64,000 nt of DNA from Fictibacillus enclensis (GCF_001457035.1 NZ_KQ758617.1:806001-870000), one strand, 5' to 3'. Numbered from the stretch's first letter, positions 33,087 through 43,016 are shown. Translations and numbers: made by a program. The notes: a model not told the origin generated them from the letters alone.

Positions 33087-34262
33087 ATGAGGCTGCTTCA
33101 TACGGCTGACTGGCATCTGGGAAGAACGCTGGAAGGCCGCAGCAGGCTGGAAGAACAACAGCAGTTCCTTGATGAGCTGGTACAGATTGCAGAGGAGGAA
33201 AGGGTGGATGCCATCATCATGGCAGGCGATGTATTTGATACGGTCAATCCGCCGGCGGCGGCGGAGCAAATGTTTTATGACGGCATGGCCAGGCTTAGTG
33301 ACCGCGGCAGACGCCCTGTGATTGCCATTGCTGGAAACCACGATCATCCCGACCGGCTGGCGGCTTCTTCCCCGTTGTCGGGGAATCTGGGAATTACACT
33401 GGTGGGCCTTCCAACAACACAGCTTTATTCATATGGAATTGAAAGGACACAGGAAAAGCTCAATATCTGTGCGCTTCCCTATCCGTCCGAATCTCGTTTG
33501 AAGGAAGTTCTGTCAGATACAGGAGAGGAGCTGCATTTAAGAAATCAATATGACAACTGGGTCGGACAGTATTTTAATAGGATGACAGAATGGTTTGACC
33601 CCCAGGCTGTGAATATTGCGATGAGTCATTTGTATGTTGCAGGCAGCAACGAAAGTGACTCGGAGCGGCCTGTACATATTGGCGGAGCCTACACCGTTGC
33701 TGCAGAAACGCTTCCCCAAAAGGCGCAGTATGTTGCGCTCGGTCATCTTCACCGGCCTCAAAACGTCAAACGGGCCAAAACAGCCGCCCGCTATTCGGGA
33801 TCGCCGTTAAGTTACAGTTTCTCTGAAGCGGGACATACAAAGTCTGTAACCATAGTGGATCTGGCACCTGGCAAGGAAGCGTCCATCAGGGAAATACCGC
33901 TCACATGCGGACACCCTTTGATGGTTTATCATGCGAACGGTGTGGCAGACGTCCATCAATGGCTGGATGAAGTCTGTCCGAGCAAGGCATGGGTAGATCT
34001 GTCGATTACTGTAAAGGACAGTATTGCAATGGAGGACATTCAAGCCATCCGGAAAGCGCATAAAGGAATTATTCATATTAAACCTGCATTTGAAGGAACA
34101 AGGGAGCCGGAGACGTCTGTACAAAAGAATCTGCCAATCGATGAGCTGTTCAAAACGTTTTACAAACGGCAAACCGGAGGCGGTGTGCCTGACGAGAACG
34201 TCCTGTCCTTGTTTCTAGAACTCATCTCGGATGAGGATGAGGAAAGGAGTGCAGCAGAATGA
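33087..34262 (+). CDS. sbcD: SbcD, Mre11-like nuclease subunit
   Basis: 391 aa metallophosphoesterase. The di-metal motifs read DWHLG (residues 8-12), GDVFD near 47, GNHDHPD near 84, and later ALGHLHRPQ near 220. It forms the SbcCD complex, which opens hairpins and protein-blocked DNA ends. ATG at 33087 follows AGGAGGAAG. Its stop overlaps the sbcC start as ATGA. Confidence 0.96.
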   Translation: MRLLHTADWHLGRTLEGRSRLEEQQQFLDELVQIAEEERVDAIIMAGDVFDTVNPPAAAEQMFYDGMARLSDRGRRPVIAIAGNHDHPDRLAASSPLSGNLGITLVGLPTTQLYSYGIERTQEKLNICALPYPSESRLKEVLSDTGEELHLRNQYDNWVGQYFNRMTEWFDPQAVNIAMSHLYVAGSNESDSERPVHIGGAYTVAAETLPQKAQYVALGHLHRPQNVKRAKTAARYSGSPLSYSFSEAGHTKSVTIVDLAPGKEASIREIPLTCGHPLMVYHANGVADVHQWLDEVCPSKAWVDLSITVKDSIAMEDIQAIRKAHKGIIHIKPAFEGTREPETSVQKNLPIDELFKTFYKRQTGGGVPDENVLSLFLELISDEDEERSAAE

Positions 34263-37200
34263 GACCGGTAGGATTGCAGGTTGCAGGACTTCAAAGTTTT
34301 CGGGAAAAACAGACGATAGAGTTTGATCAGCTGTGCGGCGGTGGGGTCTTTGGGATTTTCGGTCCGACCGGAAGCGGCAAGTCGAGCATACTTGATGCCA
34401 TCACACTCGCGCTCTACGGCAAAGTAGAGCGGGCCGCAGGCGGAACTCAAGGGATTTTGAACCACGCAGAAAATGAGCTGTCGGTGTCCTTTGCCTTCGA
34501 ACTGGGTGCCGGAGAAAACTTATCACGGTATAGGATTGAGCGGAATTATAAGCGAAGCGGAGATCATACGATCCGGACAAGCACCTGCCGGCTCCTTTTT
34601 TTGGAAAATGGGGAGTGGACGGTGCAGGCAGATAAGGAACGGGATGTTACACAGCAGGTTCAGGAGCTCCTGGGATTGACGATTGAGGATTTTACCCGGG
34701 CAGTTGTCCTTCCTCAAGGCAAGTTTGCTGAATTTTTATCTCTGAAGGGTGCAGAGCGGAGACAGATGCTTCAGCGGCTTTTTCAGCTCGAAAAGTACGG
34801 AGACCAATTAAATCAAAAGCTGAAAAAACGGGTGGAAAAGTCCAGGACGGAAATGGAACATCTGGCCGCTGAACAGGCGGGTCTTGGCGACGCATCCAAG
34901 GAAGCGCTGCAAGAAGCTGAGAAGCTCTGGAAAGAGGCAAAGGAAGAAGTAGAACACAAAAGAAGCCATGCTGAGGAAGAAGAACGAAGATATGAAAAGA
35001 ACAAGCAAGTATGGCAGGCTCAAGAGCACTTAAAAGAGGTTGAAGATGAGGAAAAAAATCTTCAGCAAAATGCAAGCCTAATCCAGGGTCTTGAACAAAA
35101 GCTGGAGAGGGCAAGGCTTGCCGACTTGTTGAACCCATATGGTGATGAAGCTGAAAAAGCTCAAAAGGAAGCGGAAGACTGCAATAAAAAAGAGCAGGAT
35201 TTAAGACAGGCAACAGCAGAGGCTAAAAGCATTGCGGATAAAGTTCAGAAAACGTATGAAGCTGCAAAAAAAGAAAAAGATGATCAAGAGCCTTCACTGA
35301 TTTCCAGGCGGGAGCAGCTGCTTTCTGCCATGGAAATGGAAAAGGAAGCGGAAAAGAAAGAACAAGCGGCAGGGGAGAAGGAACAACAGCTCAACGACCA
35401 GCTGCAGAAGCTGGAAGCGGCAGCGTCCAAACAAAAGGCTGCCGAGGGTCTGCTGCATCGAGCGGTCGATAGACAGAACGAACTGCAGAGACAATTAAAG
35501 GAAACGATCATTTCTTCAACAGAACGGGACAAAATCAACCGGGCACAAGAAGCGGCATTGAACTTGGAGTATGAAGCAAAGCAGGTATCAGAAGCGCAGA
35601 AAGCGGTGGATCAAGCCGGATTGCTGCATCAAAGCTCCATCGACGAGTTTCACAGGTTCAAAGGCAGGAAAGAGCAGCTTGAAACAAAAATTCACCAGTC
35701 CAGCTCGAAGGTTCTTGCTGTTTTTCATGAGGTGTCGGAGGTTCAATACGTCCAGGAACAAATGTCTTACCATGCTGCTCAATATGAAGAACAGTTGGCA
35801 GAACGAAGAGAAAAGGATCAGGTAAGGGAGCTTGCATCCCGTCTGTCTCAGCAGCTAGCCGCCGGGCAGCCATGCGCGGTGTGCGGTTCAACCGATCATC
35901 CAGATCCCATCCGGCACTATGAACCCGATCAGGAGCCAGAACAACAGATCCGTAAGGTGAGGGAAATCCAAAACCAGGCGGGCTCATTAGAAAAAGAAAT
36001 CTATATGATGAAAAGCACGCTGGAACGATTGTCAGAGAGCCTTCAGCAATACATGGAAGAGCCGGAAGCCGCTGCAAGCAGCCTTCCTTCTCATTCTCCA
36101 TCCGTACCTCCGCAATCACTCTCACAACTGGAAGAGTGGCTGACCCAAACGTTAACTCAAGTGAAAGGATTACGTCAGGATGTGCTTGAGGCCGATGAAG
36201 CGGTAAAAAAAGTTGGAGCAGAATATAGAGAGCTTTCTTCCCTTGAAGCCACGGTGAAAGCCCAGATGTCTTCTGCTCAAAAAGAAGACCAGGAACGCCG
36301 GCAAAAACTGAAAAAAACAGAGAAAGCCTTGGAAGCACTGCAAAACAAGTGGCAAAAAGAATTTCCCGATTTTCCCGTTAATCAAGTAGAAAAAGAAAAA
36401 GAGCGCATTCGTACACTGGATGCCCAACGCGAAAAGATTGAGGAAGGATTGGTTAAATCCGTTCCCTTTATTGAAGAAAAAGAAAAAATCATCGAAACGT
36501 GCAGACAGCATGTTGCAGAGATTGAAAAAGATATCGCTAAGCTGGAATCAGGGCTTGCGAGTTTACGCGAAGACAGCCGTGGTTTACGAGCAAAAGTGAA
36601 CCGGATCGCAGGAGATCAAACATGTAAGGCAAGGCTTGCTGACACAGAGAACAGCATCAAACGTTTGACAGAACAGGTGAACCAGCTGGAAACCAGCCGT
36701 CAGAAGGCGATCGATGCTTACCATGCTCTAGACAAAGAATGGCGTTCGGCGCAGGATGCAAAAGAAAGAAGCGGTCAACGGAAAACAGAAGCTTTGGCGA
36801 TTTGGGAGGAAAAAAGAAGTTCTTCTCCGTTCACAGATATGCCAGACTTAAGGAGAAGTCTGGCAAACCGTTTGAAACAGCAAGAATGGCAGACAGAAAT
36901 CGAAAGGCACTTTGACAGTTTCAAGCGAAATGCTTCCGAAAAAGAAAAACTGCTGAGACAGCTGAACGGGCAAACCTTAACAGAGCAACAATGGAACGGA
37001 CTGACATCATCTCTAAAGGCTATGAAAGAAGACTTGCAGAATGCTGTCCAAAAATTGGGTGAAACGGGACAATACTACAAGACACTTGAAACCAAGCATG
37101 AGCGTTATCAAGTGCTGGAAAAGGAAAGAAAGAAAACGGAAGACCAACTGAAAACGCTTGGAAAGCTTCAAGCCGTGTTCAGGGGCAATAGCTTTGTCGA

Positions 37201-37657
37201 GTTCGTGGCAGAGGAGCAATTGATTCAGGTGTCAAGAGATGCTTCCAATCGTCTTGGACGGCTCACCAGGGGCAGATATGCAATCGAGGTTGATTCATCC
37301 AATGGCTTCGTCATCAGGGACGATGCCAATGGAGGGGTGAAACGGCCGGTATCTACACTATCCGGCGGTGAAACATTCCTGACCTCCCTGGCACTGGCTC
37401 TTTCGCTTTCCACCCAGATTCAACTGAGAGGTAAATACCCGCTGGAGTTTTTCTTTTTGGATGAAGGCTTTGGAACACTGGATCAGGAACTGCTTGATAC
37501 GGTCGTTACCGCGCTGGAGAAACTTCATATGAATGCCTTGTCGGTCGGCATTATTTCACATGTTCCGGAATTAAAAGCAAGACTGACGAAAAAGCTGATT
37601 GTCACTCCGGCCAACGGCGAAGGCAACGGCAGCAGAGTCGCTATAGAACAAACATAG
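34259..37657 (+). CDS. sbcC: SbcC, Rad50-like ATPase subunit
   Basis: 1132 aa SMC-type ATPase. Walker A GPTGSGKSSI near residue 36, then long coiled coils (about 190-560 and 600-900). The zinc hook CAVCGSTDHPDP near residue 540 is intact. The C-terminal half-site has the signature TLSGGETFLTSLALALSLS near 1035 and Walker B FFLDEGFGTLD. The order addB-addA-sbcD-sbcC is as in B. subtilis, where the gerP spore germination operon follows; here it does not. Confidence 0.96.
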   Translation: MRPVGLQVAGLQSFREKQTIEFDQLCGGGVFGIFGPTGSGKSSILDAITLALYGKVERAAGGTQGILNHAENELSVSFAFELGAGENLSRYRIERNYKRSGDHTIRTSTCRLLFLENGEWTVQADKERDVTQQVQELLGLTIEDFTRAVVLPQGKFAEFLSLKGAERRQMLQRLFQLEKYGDQLNQKLKKRVEKSRTEMEHLAAEQAGLGDASKEALQEAEKLWKEAKEEVEHKRSHAEEEERRYEKNKQVWQAQEHLKEVEDEEKNLQQNASLIQGLEQKLERARLADLLNPYGDEAEKAQKEAEDCNKKEQDLRQATAEAKSIADKVQKTYEAAKKEKDDQEPSLISRREQLLSAMEMEKEAEKKEQAAGEKEQQLNDQLQKLEAAASKQKAAEGLLHRAVDRQNELQRQLKETIISSTERDKINRAQEAALNLEYEAKQVSEAQKAVDQAGLLHQSSIDEFHRFKGRKEQLETKIHQSSSKVLAVFHEVSEVQYVQEQMSYHAAQYEEQLAERREKDQVRELASRLSQQLAAGQPCAVCGSTDHPDPIRHYEPDQEPEQQIRKVREIQNQAGSLEKEIYMMKSTLERLSESLQQYMEEPEAAASSLPSHSPSVPPQSLSQLEEWLTQTLTQVKGLRQDVLEADEAVKKVGAEYRELSSLEATVKAQMSSAQKEDQERRQKLKKTEKALEALQNKWQKEFPDFPVNQVEKEKERIRTLDAQREKIEEGLVKSVPFIEEKEKIIETCRQHVAEIEKDIAKLESGLASLREDSRGLRAKVNRIAGDQTCKARLADTENSIKRLTEQVNQLETSRQKAIDAYHALDKEWRSAQDAKERSGQRKTEALAIWEEKRSSSPFTDMPDLRRSLANRLKQQEWQTEIERHFDSFKRNASEKEKLLRQLNGQTLTEQQWNGLTSSLKAMKEDLQNAVQKLGETGQYYKTLETKHERYQVLEKERKKTEDQLKTLGKLQAVFRGNSFVEFVAEEQLIQVSRDASNRLGRLTRGRYAIEVDSSNGFVIRDDANGGVKRPVSTLSGGETFLTSLALALSLSTQIQLRGKYPLEFFFLDEGFGTLDQELLDTVVTALEKLHMNALSVGIISHVPELKARLTKKLIVTPANGEGNGSRVAIEQT

Positions 37658-37694
37658 AAAAAACGCACTTGGTCGTCATCCAAGTGCGTTTTTA
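37657..37694 (+). terminator. Terminator of the addBA-sbcDC run
   Basis: Stem AAAAACGCACTTGG / CCAAGTGCGTTTTT around TCGTCAT. Confidence 0.92.
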
Positions 37695-37936
37695 ATTGAT
37701 GCTTCCGTGATCGACGATGTTGACGGTCACTTTGTCGACCACTTTTTCCTCGAATTCATGATGATGCACTCCTAGTTGAAATATGGTTTATTGCTAGTTT
37801 GTGATGATTGTTTAAAATCATTCAAACAGTTACCGTTTGTAACAATAAAATTACGTTATTTGGCAAATCAGGACAAAATATTGGATTAAATTGTGCTATG
37901 ATGGAGAAAAAAGAAGAAGTAGAGGGGGACCATGCG

Positions 37937-38611
37937 TTGCCGGGTGAAGTGCATCTTATAAAAAGTCTGGTTAGGCCCAGGGAGCAATTTGGGTATTTCC
38001 GCCGTTTCAACCAAACGGAAGGTTTTTTTCTGCGTTTTTTAATGATTTGTATTGTGAGTGCTCTCATTACCGCAATAAGTTACTTTCTTTCCTCAGATCA
38101 TCTTCTCGACATGCCTATCGTCAAGGACGTTCATCTGACGGAAAACAAGCTTGAGGCAAGCAAATACCTGCTTTTTATAGCCGGATTGATTATCGGTTTG
38201 GTAAAGCCAGTAATTGCGGTTGCTTTTATGGCAATTGTGTTTCTTCCCTTTTTCAGGGATGTGGGCTTTAAAAAGCTCTTTATCCTTCAATCTGTCGTGT
38301 ATTGTGTATTTATGATCTCTGCTGTTTTCAAGCTTCCTTTTCAAGGATTTCTGAATACGGATGAAGTATGGAGCCCGTTCAGCCTGGGTGTGGCAGCGAA
38401 CTATTTCTCCAATAATGCCTTTTTAATCTCGGTGCTTGCTTTTTTGTCGGTGTTTACAGTTTGGGCCTTTTATCTGACGTATTCGGGACTGAAACAGGCA
38501 AGCTATAAGTCCAAAACTTATATTTTTGCTGCTGTATCGCTTTTATACATAGGGTTTATGCTGTTGTCCTCATTAACCCATGCACTGCAGTATGGCCAGC
38601 TGACATTATAA
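37937..38611 (+). CDS. YIP1-family membrane protein
   Basis: 224 aa with about five hydrophobic helices (FLMICIVSALITAISYFL, LFIAGLIIGLVKPVIAVAFMAIVFLPF, and others), the layout of bacterial YIP1-domain proteins. It shares a transcript with a HlyD-like adaptor gene starting 15 nt downstream, so both may serve one export or envelope function. The start chosen is TTG at 37937, 8 nt behind GAGGGGG; the longer frame to 37808 lacks a ribosome binding site. The 280-bp gap upstream otherwise holds a terminator and one questionable minus-strand ORF. Confidence 0.72.
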   Translation: MPGEVHLIKSLVRPREQFGYFRRFNQTEGFFLRFLMICIVSALITAISYFLSSDHLLDMPIVKDVHLTENKLEASKYLLFIAGLIIGLVKPVIAVAFMAIVFLPFFRDVGFKKLFILQSVVYCVFMISAVFKLPFQGFLNTDEVWSPFSLGVAANYFSNNAFLISVLAFLSVFTVWAFYLTYSGLKQASYKSKTYIFAAVSLLYIGFMLLSSLTHALQYGQLTL

Positions 38612-38625
38612 TGGAGGCAATCAAC

Positions 38626-39795
38626 ATGAGAAAAAGAATTCTGATGACAGGTCTTGCTGCATTTTCATTATTGTTGCTTGCATTCAATATCTGGATTTTT
38701 TCCAAGGACGAGGGTGCCTTTGCCCGTGCGCAGAATGTTCACCTTGCTCCTGCGAGAGTAATGGATATTAAACGAGCCATTGTAGCCGAGGGAGCGGTTG
38801 TACCTTCGGAAAATGAAAAATTTTACGTGCAAGAAAAACTTGGCTATGTAAAAGAAATTGCGGTGAAAGAGGGAGACGAGGTTACACCGGGCACTGTGCT
38901 GTTTGTGTATGGAAATGCCGGGCTTGACGATAAAATCGCGGACTTGCAGCAAAAAAAAGAGGAATATACCGTTAAAGAAAAACACTATCAGGAAATGCAA
39001 ACCGAGCTACAAAGCCAGGCCGATGCATTGCCGGTTGATGAACACGATTCGGTGAAAAAGAAAGCAGATTTGGAAAAAGAACAATCAGAAGCGGCAATGA
39101 AAAGCGAGCTGGCAACAACTCGTGCCGCAGCTGTCGATACCCAGCTGATCCAGCTGAATGAAGAAAAGGAAAATCTCTCCATCAAGAGTAATACAACCGG
39201 AGTAGTCAAGTCGGTTAACCAGGGGTCATCCGATACAGGCTTACCGGTCGTAGAGGTGGTTTCAACCGATGATGTTCAAATAAATGGAGAGCTGGATGAA
39301 AAAGATTCTATGCTTGTCCAATCTGGTGAGAAAGCCACGATTGTTTCCCCTGCATTACCAGGAAAGAAATGGGAGGGGACGCTTGCAGAATTTCGCGAGG
39401 CAACAAAAGTAAAAGGAAAAGCCATCTTCCCTTTTACCGTCAAATTCGACCAGGAGCATCCATTTAAAACAGGACAGGCCGTAAAGATTGAGCTGAAGCC
39501 AGTGATCAAGGAAGATGCTGTTGTTATTCCGGAAACTGCCCTGATGAAGGAAAAACAAAAAACCTCCGTCTATATGGTGGAAAAGGGCTATTTGAAAAAA
39601 GTTCCTGTAAAAACCGGCTTGGAATATGGCTCATGGATCGAAATCACATCAGGCATCAAATATAACAACAGCGTTGTTTCCAACCCGACACCTTATCTGA
39701 CCGAAAATACCGAAGTATTTACCTCCGAAACGAAGAGAGACGATACCAAAAGAAAAGAACCCGTAAAAGACACAAAAAAGGCTGCCAAACAATAG
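38626..39795 (+). CDS. HlyD-like efflux periplasmic adaptor subunit
   Basis: 389 aa membrane fusion protein. An N-terminal anchor helix (residues 8-25) is followed by a lipoyl-type hairpin (EKLGYVKEIAVKEGDEVTPGTVLF), coiled coil helices (residues 105-185), the second half lipoyl (LSIKSNTTGVVKSVNQG) and beta-barrel parts ending VVIPETAL and VPVKTGLEYG. The C terminus is a highly charged Lys/Asp tail. Such adaptors normally work with an ABC or RND pump (YknX type); none is encoded here, only the YIP1 protein. ATG at 38626 has GGAGG 8 nt upstream; ATG 38611 has no site. Confidence 0.82.
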   Translation: MRKRILMTGLAAFSLLLLAFNIWIFSKDEGAFARAQNVHLAPARVMDIKRAIVAEGAVVPSENEKFYVQEKLGYVKEIAVKEGDEVTPGTVLFVYGNAGLDDKIADLQQKKEEYTVKEKHYQEMQTELQSQADALPVDEHDSVKKKADLEKEQSEAAMKSELATTRAAAVDTQLIQLNEEKENLSIKSNTTGVVKSVNQGSSDTGLPVVEVVSTDDVQINGELDEKDSMLVQSGEKATIVSPALPGKKWEGTLAEFREATKVKGKAIFPFTVKFDQEHPFKTGQAVKIELKPVIKEDAVVIPETALMKEKQKTSVYMVEKGYLKKVPVKTGLEYGSWIEITSGIKYNNSVVSNPTPYLTENTEVFTSETKRDDTKRKEPVKDTKKAAKQ

Positions 39796-39810
39796 GGGCA
39801 GCCTTTTTTG
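39774..39810. terminator. Bidirectional terminator between adaptor and radical SAM genes
   Basis: Stem AAAAGGCTGCC / GGCAGCCTTTT containing the stop codon of the adaptor gene in its loop, with A and T runs on both sides. Confidence 0.85.
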
Positions 39811-39811
39811 T

Positions 39812-41587
39812 TTAACTTAAAGCAGAACGTTCTTCCAGCTGAATTTGATTCAAAGAAATACTGTAGTGCTCGGGTTCGTGTGTTTTGGGATGATAGTAGA
39901 CCAGGGACAGAACCTGGTCTTTTTTTACTTCCCCGGTTGTTAAATAATGGTTCAGATCAAATGGTAAAAGGTCCAGTACCGTGTGCTTCATTAGATCCTT
40001 TTCACTCAGACTGTATGATTTGAATGCGTCAGAAAGACGTTCTGGATGGTGCTTCAGCCAGCGGTGATAGTGTTCGAGATCACTTTTTGCAAGTGTTTCC
40101 TCCCACCATGAACGGTGAGGACGGTGTTTTTTTCGTGAGAAGTAATCGTACTTCATAAGAGCTTCTATGACTTCATTATGGGTGCCGCGCTGCGTTAAAA
40201 ACTCCTTCAGGCGGGCGAACAGATCCTCCAGCTGATGGCCAATTCTGGACCAGCCTTTGCTCTCCCAGTAATCTCCAAACTCCTGGAAGAAATCAAATGG
40301 AGAGTGGAACACATGGTAGATTAAGTAGTTCAGTGTGGCGTCCATCCGGTGGTCATTCCAGTACTTTTCAAGCACATCTTCCACCCGCTTAATTTTGATA
40401 ATATCGTCAAAGCTTAGCACATTGTTGCCCAGAATCTCATAAGGCGAGTGATTCATATATACATAGTCATGCCGATCAGCTGTCAGGCGCAGGCCGGTAC
40501 CGCGCAGCATTTTTAAGAATCCGAGCTGGACTTCTTCCACGCCAAACGCGAATACATCATTAAAGGTTTTTCGGAAGGACTGGTAGTCCTCATCCGGCAA
40601 ACCGGCGATCAGGTCCAGATGCTGGGCAATTTTTCCGCCCTCTTTTACGGTCATGACCGTTCGCGTCAGTTTCTCAAAATTCTGCCGGCGCTGAACAAGC
40701 TCGTTGACATGATCGTTTGTTGATTGCACGCCGATCTCAAACCGGAACAACCCGGCGGGGGCGTGTTCATTTAAAAAGGCAATAACTTCCGGACGCATGA
40801 TATCCGCGGTAATTTCAAACTGAAAAACAACACCCGGTCGTCTGTTATCAATTAGAAATTGAAACATCTCCAAGGCATAATCGCGTTTGATGTTAAACGT
40901 ACGGTCCACAAATTTAATCGTTTTCGCGCCATTGTCCATCAGAAAAATAAGATCGTCTTTTACTTTCTGGATGTCAAAGTACCGCACACCGACTTCAATG
41001 GAAGAAAGGCAAAAGGCACAGGAGTAAGGACAACCGCGGCTCGTTTCAAAGTAGGTTACCCGTTTGGAGAGCTGATCCAGGTCCTCTTCAAACCGGTAGG
41101 GAGTTGCGACCGTCTTAAGATCCAATTTTTCCCTTGGCGGGTTGATTGTTGGTTTCCCATTTTTTCTCCAGGCAAGCCCGGCCACTTTTTCATAGCGCTT
41201 TTCCCCTGAATGTTCGGCAAGAAAATGCTTAAAGGAAATCTCGCCTTCATTGACGATGATGAAATCGGCATCCGGAATCCGGTCCAGCCAGTGAGGAACA
41301 TCATAGGAAACCTCCGGGCCTCCGAGAACGATGGCTGTTTCTGGGCTGATTTTTTTGACCATCTCAATTACTTTTATGGTTTCTTCGATGTTCCATATAT
41401 AACAGCTGAAGCCAAGTACATCAGGCCTTTTCATATACAAGTCACTTACGATGTTAATGGCAGGGTCCTTGATCGTATACTCGGCCATTTCTACGTGAAA
41501 ATCCGGTTCACTGTACGCTTTTAAATACCTGAGGGCCAGACAGGTATGAATATATTTTGCATTGAGTGTGCTCACTACAATGTTCAT
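39812..41587 (-). CDS. B12-binding domain radical SAM protein (DUF4080 type)
   Basis: 591 aa. Residues 1-140 form a cobalamin-binding-like Rossmann domain (DVLGFSCYIWNIEETIKVIEMVKK, IVLGGPEVSYD). The radical SAM core carries the cluster motif CPYSCAFC near residue 190, followed by FVDRTFNIKRDYALEMFQFL and EIGVQSTN. The C-terminal 200 residues match the DUF4080 extension as I remember it. The reaction is unknown; relatives are called B12-binding radical SAM proteins without a fixed substrate. It is monocistronic on the minus strand. Confidence 0.88.
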   Translation of the reverse strand: MNIVVSTLNAKYIHTCLALRYLKAYSEPDFHVEMAEYTIKDPAINIVSDLYMKRPDVLGFSCYIWNIEETIKVIEMVKKISPETAIVLGGPEVSYDVPHWLDRIPDADFIIVNEGEISFKHFLAEHSGEKRYEKVAGLAWRKNGKPTINPPREKLDLKTVATPYRFEEDLDQLSKRVTYFETSRGCPYSCAFCLSSIEVGVRYFDIQKVKDDLIFLMDNGAKTIKFVDRTFNIKRDYALEMFQFLIDNRRPGVVFQFEITADIMRPEVIAFLNEHAPAGLFRFEIGVQSTNDHVNELVQRRQNFEKLTRTVMTVKEGGKIAQHLDLIAGLPDEDYQSFRKTFNDVFAFGVEEVQLGFLKMLRGTGLRLTADRHDYVYMNHSPYEILGNNVLSFDDIIKIKRVEDVLEKYWNDHRMDATLNYLIYHVFHSPFDFFQEFGDYWESKGWSRIGHQLEDLFARLKEFLTQRGTHNEVIEALMKYDYFSRKKHRPHRSWWEETLAKSDLEHYHRWLKHHPERLSDAFKSYSLSEKDLMKHTVLDLLPFDLNHYLTTGEVKKDQVLSLVYYHPKTHEPEHYSISLNQIQLEERSALS

Positions 41588-41737
41588 GGCAATCCCTCAT
41601 ATCTGCTAGATTTAATCAACATATAATTTTAGCATAGTTGATCATGGAAATAAAACGCTCTTGTTAACCGAATATTTTGACGTCTCAATTATTCGCGAGG
41701 TATAGTTTTACTATAGGCTAGGAAAGGAAGAACAGAA

Positions 41738-42031
41738 ATGGCTGAACTGCTTACCCTTCAGGAAATCGACCGTTTTGCCAACAGATATCCCGAATGGAAA
41801 CTGATTCCGGGGAAATGGATGGTGAAAAAGTACAAGTTTGATAACTATTTAGACGGAATTGAATTTGTTAGTGAAGTAGGACAGCTGGCCGAAAGCTTTC
41901 AGCATCATCCGCATATTACCATCAATTACAAACTGGTTACCCTGAAATTAAGCACATGGAGTGTAAACGGGCTGACCCAGGCGGATCTTAAGATGGCTGT
42001 TTTATTTGACGAAGCGTTCAGTAAACTTTAA
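41738..42031 (+). CDS. 4a-hydroxytetrahydrobiopterin dehydratase (pterin-4a-carbinolamine dehydratase)
   Basis: 97 aa, PCD/PhhB family. The active-site motif is SFQHHPHITINYKLVTLKLSTW near residue 50-70, with the paired histidines. In organisms with phenylalanine hydroxylase it regenerates the pterin cofactor. No phenylalanine hydroxylase gene is in this window; stand-alone PCDs have been linked to other pterin or molybdopterin roles. ATG at 41738 follows GGAAAGGAAG. It is 20 nt upstream of the FAH gene and likely co-transcribed. Confidence 0.88.
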   Translation: MAELLTLQEIDRFANRYPEWKLIPGKWMVKKYKFDNYLDGIEFVSEVGQLAESFQHHPHITINYKLVTLKLSTWSVNGLTQADLKMAVLFDEAFSKL

Positions 42032-42051
42032 GTATTAAGGAGAGGTTTGAG

Positions 42052-42948
42052 ATGAAATTAGTAACTGCCAAGTATCAGGGCGACATCTTTTTAGGTAAGC
42101 TGATTGAGGAGGAAAATGTAGTATTTAATCTGTCGCTCGCTGCCCAGGAGAAAGAAATGGAATTTCCGGTTTCCTTGTTGGAAGGACTTCAGCTTGAAGA
42201 GAAGTTTTTGGAAAAGATTCATGAATTATCGGAATCCTATCATGAGAATTTATTGTTTACATATGGTTTAACCGACCCAGATCTGGAGTGGATGGCTCCC
42301 ATTCCAAGACCGGCGAAAAACATATTTTGTGTAGGAAAGAACTACAGAGATCATGCGGTTGAAATGGGTAGTGAAGCAGATATCCCCGAGCATGTGATGA
42401 TTTTTTCGAAAGCGCCTACAACGGTTATCGGCCATCAAGCGGATGTTTTGCGTCATAAAAAGGTAACCGATGAATTGGATTATGAAGGCGAACTGGCCGT
42501 TATTATTGGTAAAAAAGGCAAGGGGATTACCCAGGATACAGCGATGGACCATGTATTTGGCTATACGATCATCAACGATGTTACTGCCAGGGATCTTCAG
42601 AAAAAGCATAAACAATTTCTAATCGGAAAAAGTCTTGATACTTCCTGTCCAATGGGACCTTGGATTGTGTCGAAAGAGGACCTTCCAAATCCGCATGAAC
42701 TGACGATTACCACCAAAGTAAATGGAGAAGTCAGACAGGACGGCACTACAAAGGATTTTATCTTTACCATTCCAGAAATTATTGAAGCGCTGTCAAAAGG
42801 AATGACCCTTGAACCGGGAGATGTAATCGCGACCGGTACACCTGCAGGGGTAGGCAAAGGATTCAAGCCGCCAAGGCTGCTGAATAGTGGGGATACCATT
42901 GAAATTACAGTCGAAGGCATTGGAACGCTCGTCAATAATGTGGTTTGA
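42052..42948 (+). CDS. Fumarylacetoacetate hydrolase family protein
   Basis: 298 aa. The N-terminal 90 residues are variable; the FAH domain follows with NIFCVGKNYRDHAVEMGSE near residue 95, metal-ligand motif LDYEGELAVIIGKKGKG near 142, TIINDVTARDLQ near 175 and the closing ATGTPAGVGKGF. Such enzymes hydrolyse, decarboxylate or isomerise beta-diketo acids (acylpyruvates, HpaG-like substrates). With the ALDH and SDR genes downstream it looks like part of a catabolic run. It could complement the single-domain HpaG at 9.2 kb; that is speculation. Confidence 0.85.
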   Translation: MKLVTAKYQGDIFLGKLIEEENVVFNLSLAAQEKEMEFPVSLLEGLQLEEKFLEKIHELSESYHENLLFTYGLTDPDLEWMAPIPRPAKNIFCVGKNYRDHAVEMGSEADIPEHVMIFSKAPTTVIGHQADVLRHKKVTDELDYEGELAVIIGKKGKGITQDTAMDHVFGYTIINDVTARDLQKKHKQFLIGKSLDTSCPMGPWIVSKEDLPNPHELTITTKVNGEVRQDGTTKDFIFTIPEIIEALSKGMTLEPGDVIATGTPAGVGKGFKPPRLLNSGDTIEITVEGIGTLVNNVV

Positions 42949-43016
42949 TATGTTTTAAGTCACTCGGTAAAAGGAAAAGTAGATAGGTATTCTTTGTTCA
43001 AGGGAGGCCATAAAAC

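Noticed and set aside
35284-35538. 84-aa Ser/Cys-rich minus-strand frame in sbcC
   Set aside because: It is the shadow of the coiled-coil region, where Lys/Glu/Ala codons leave the opposite strand open.
37808-37936. Longer N terminus of the YIP1 protein
   Set aside because: It lacks a ribosome binding site; GAGGGGG fits the TTG at 37937.
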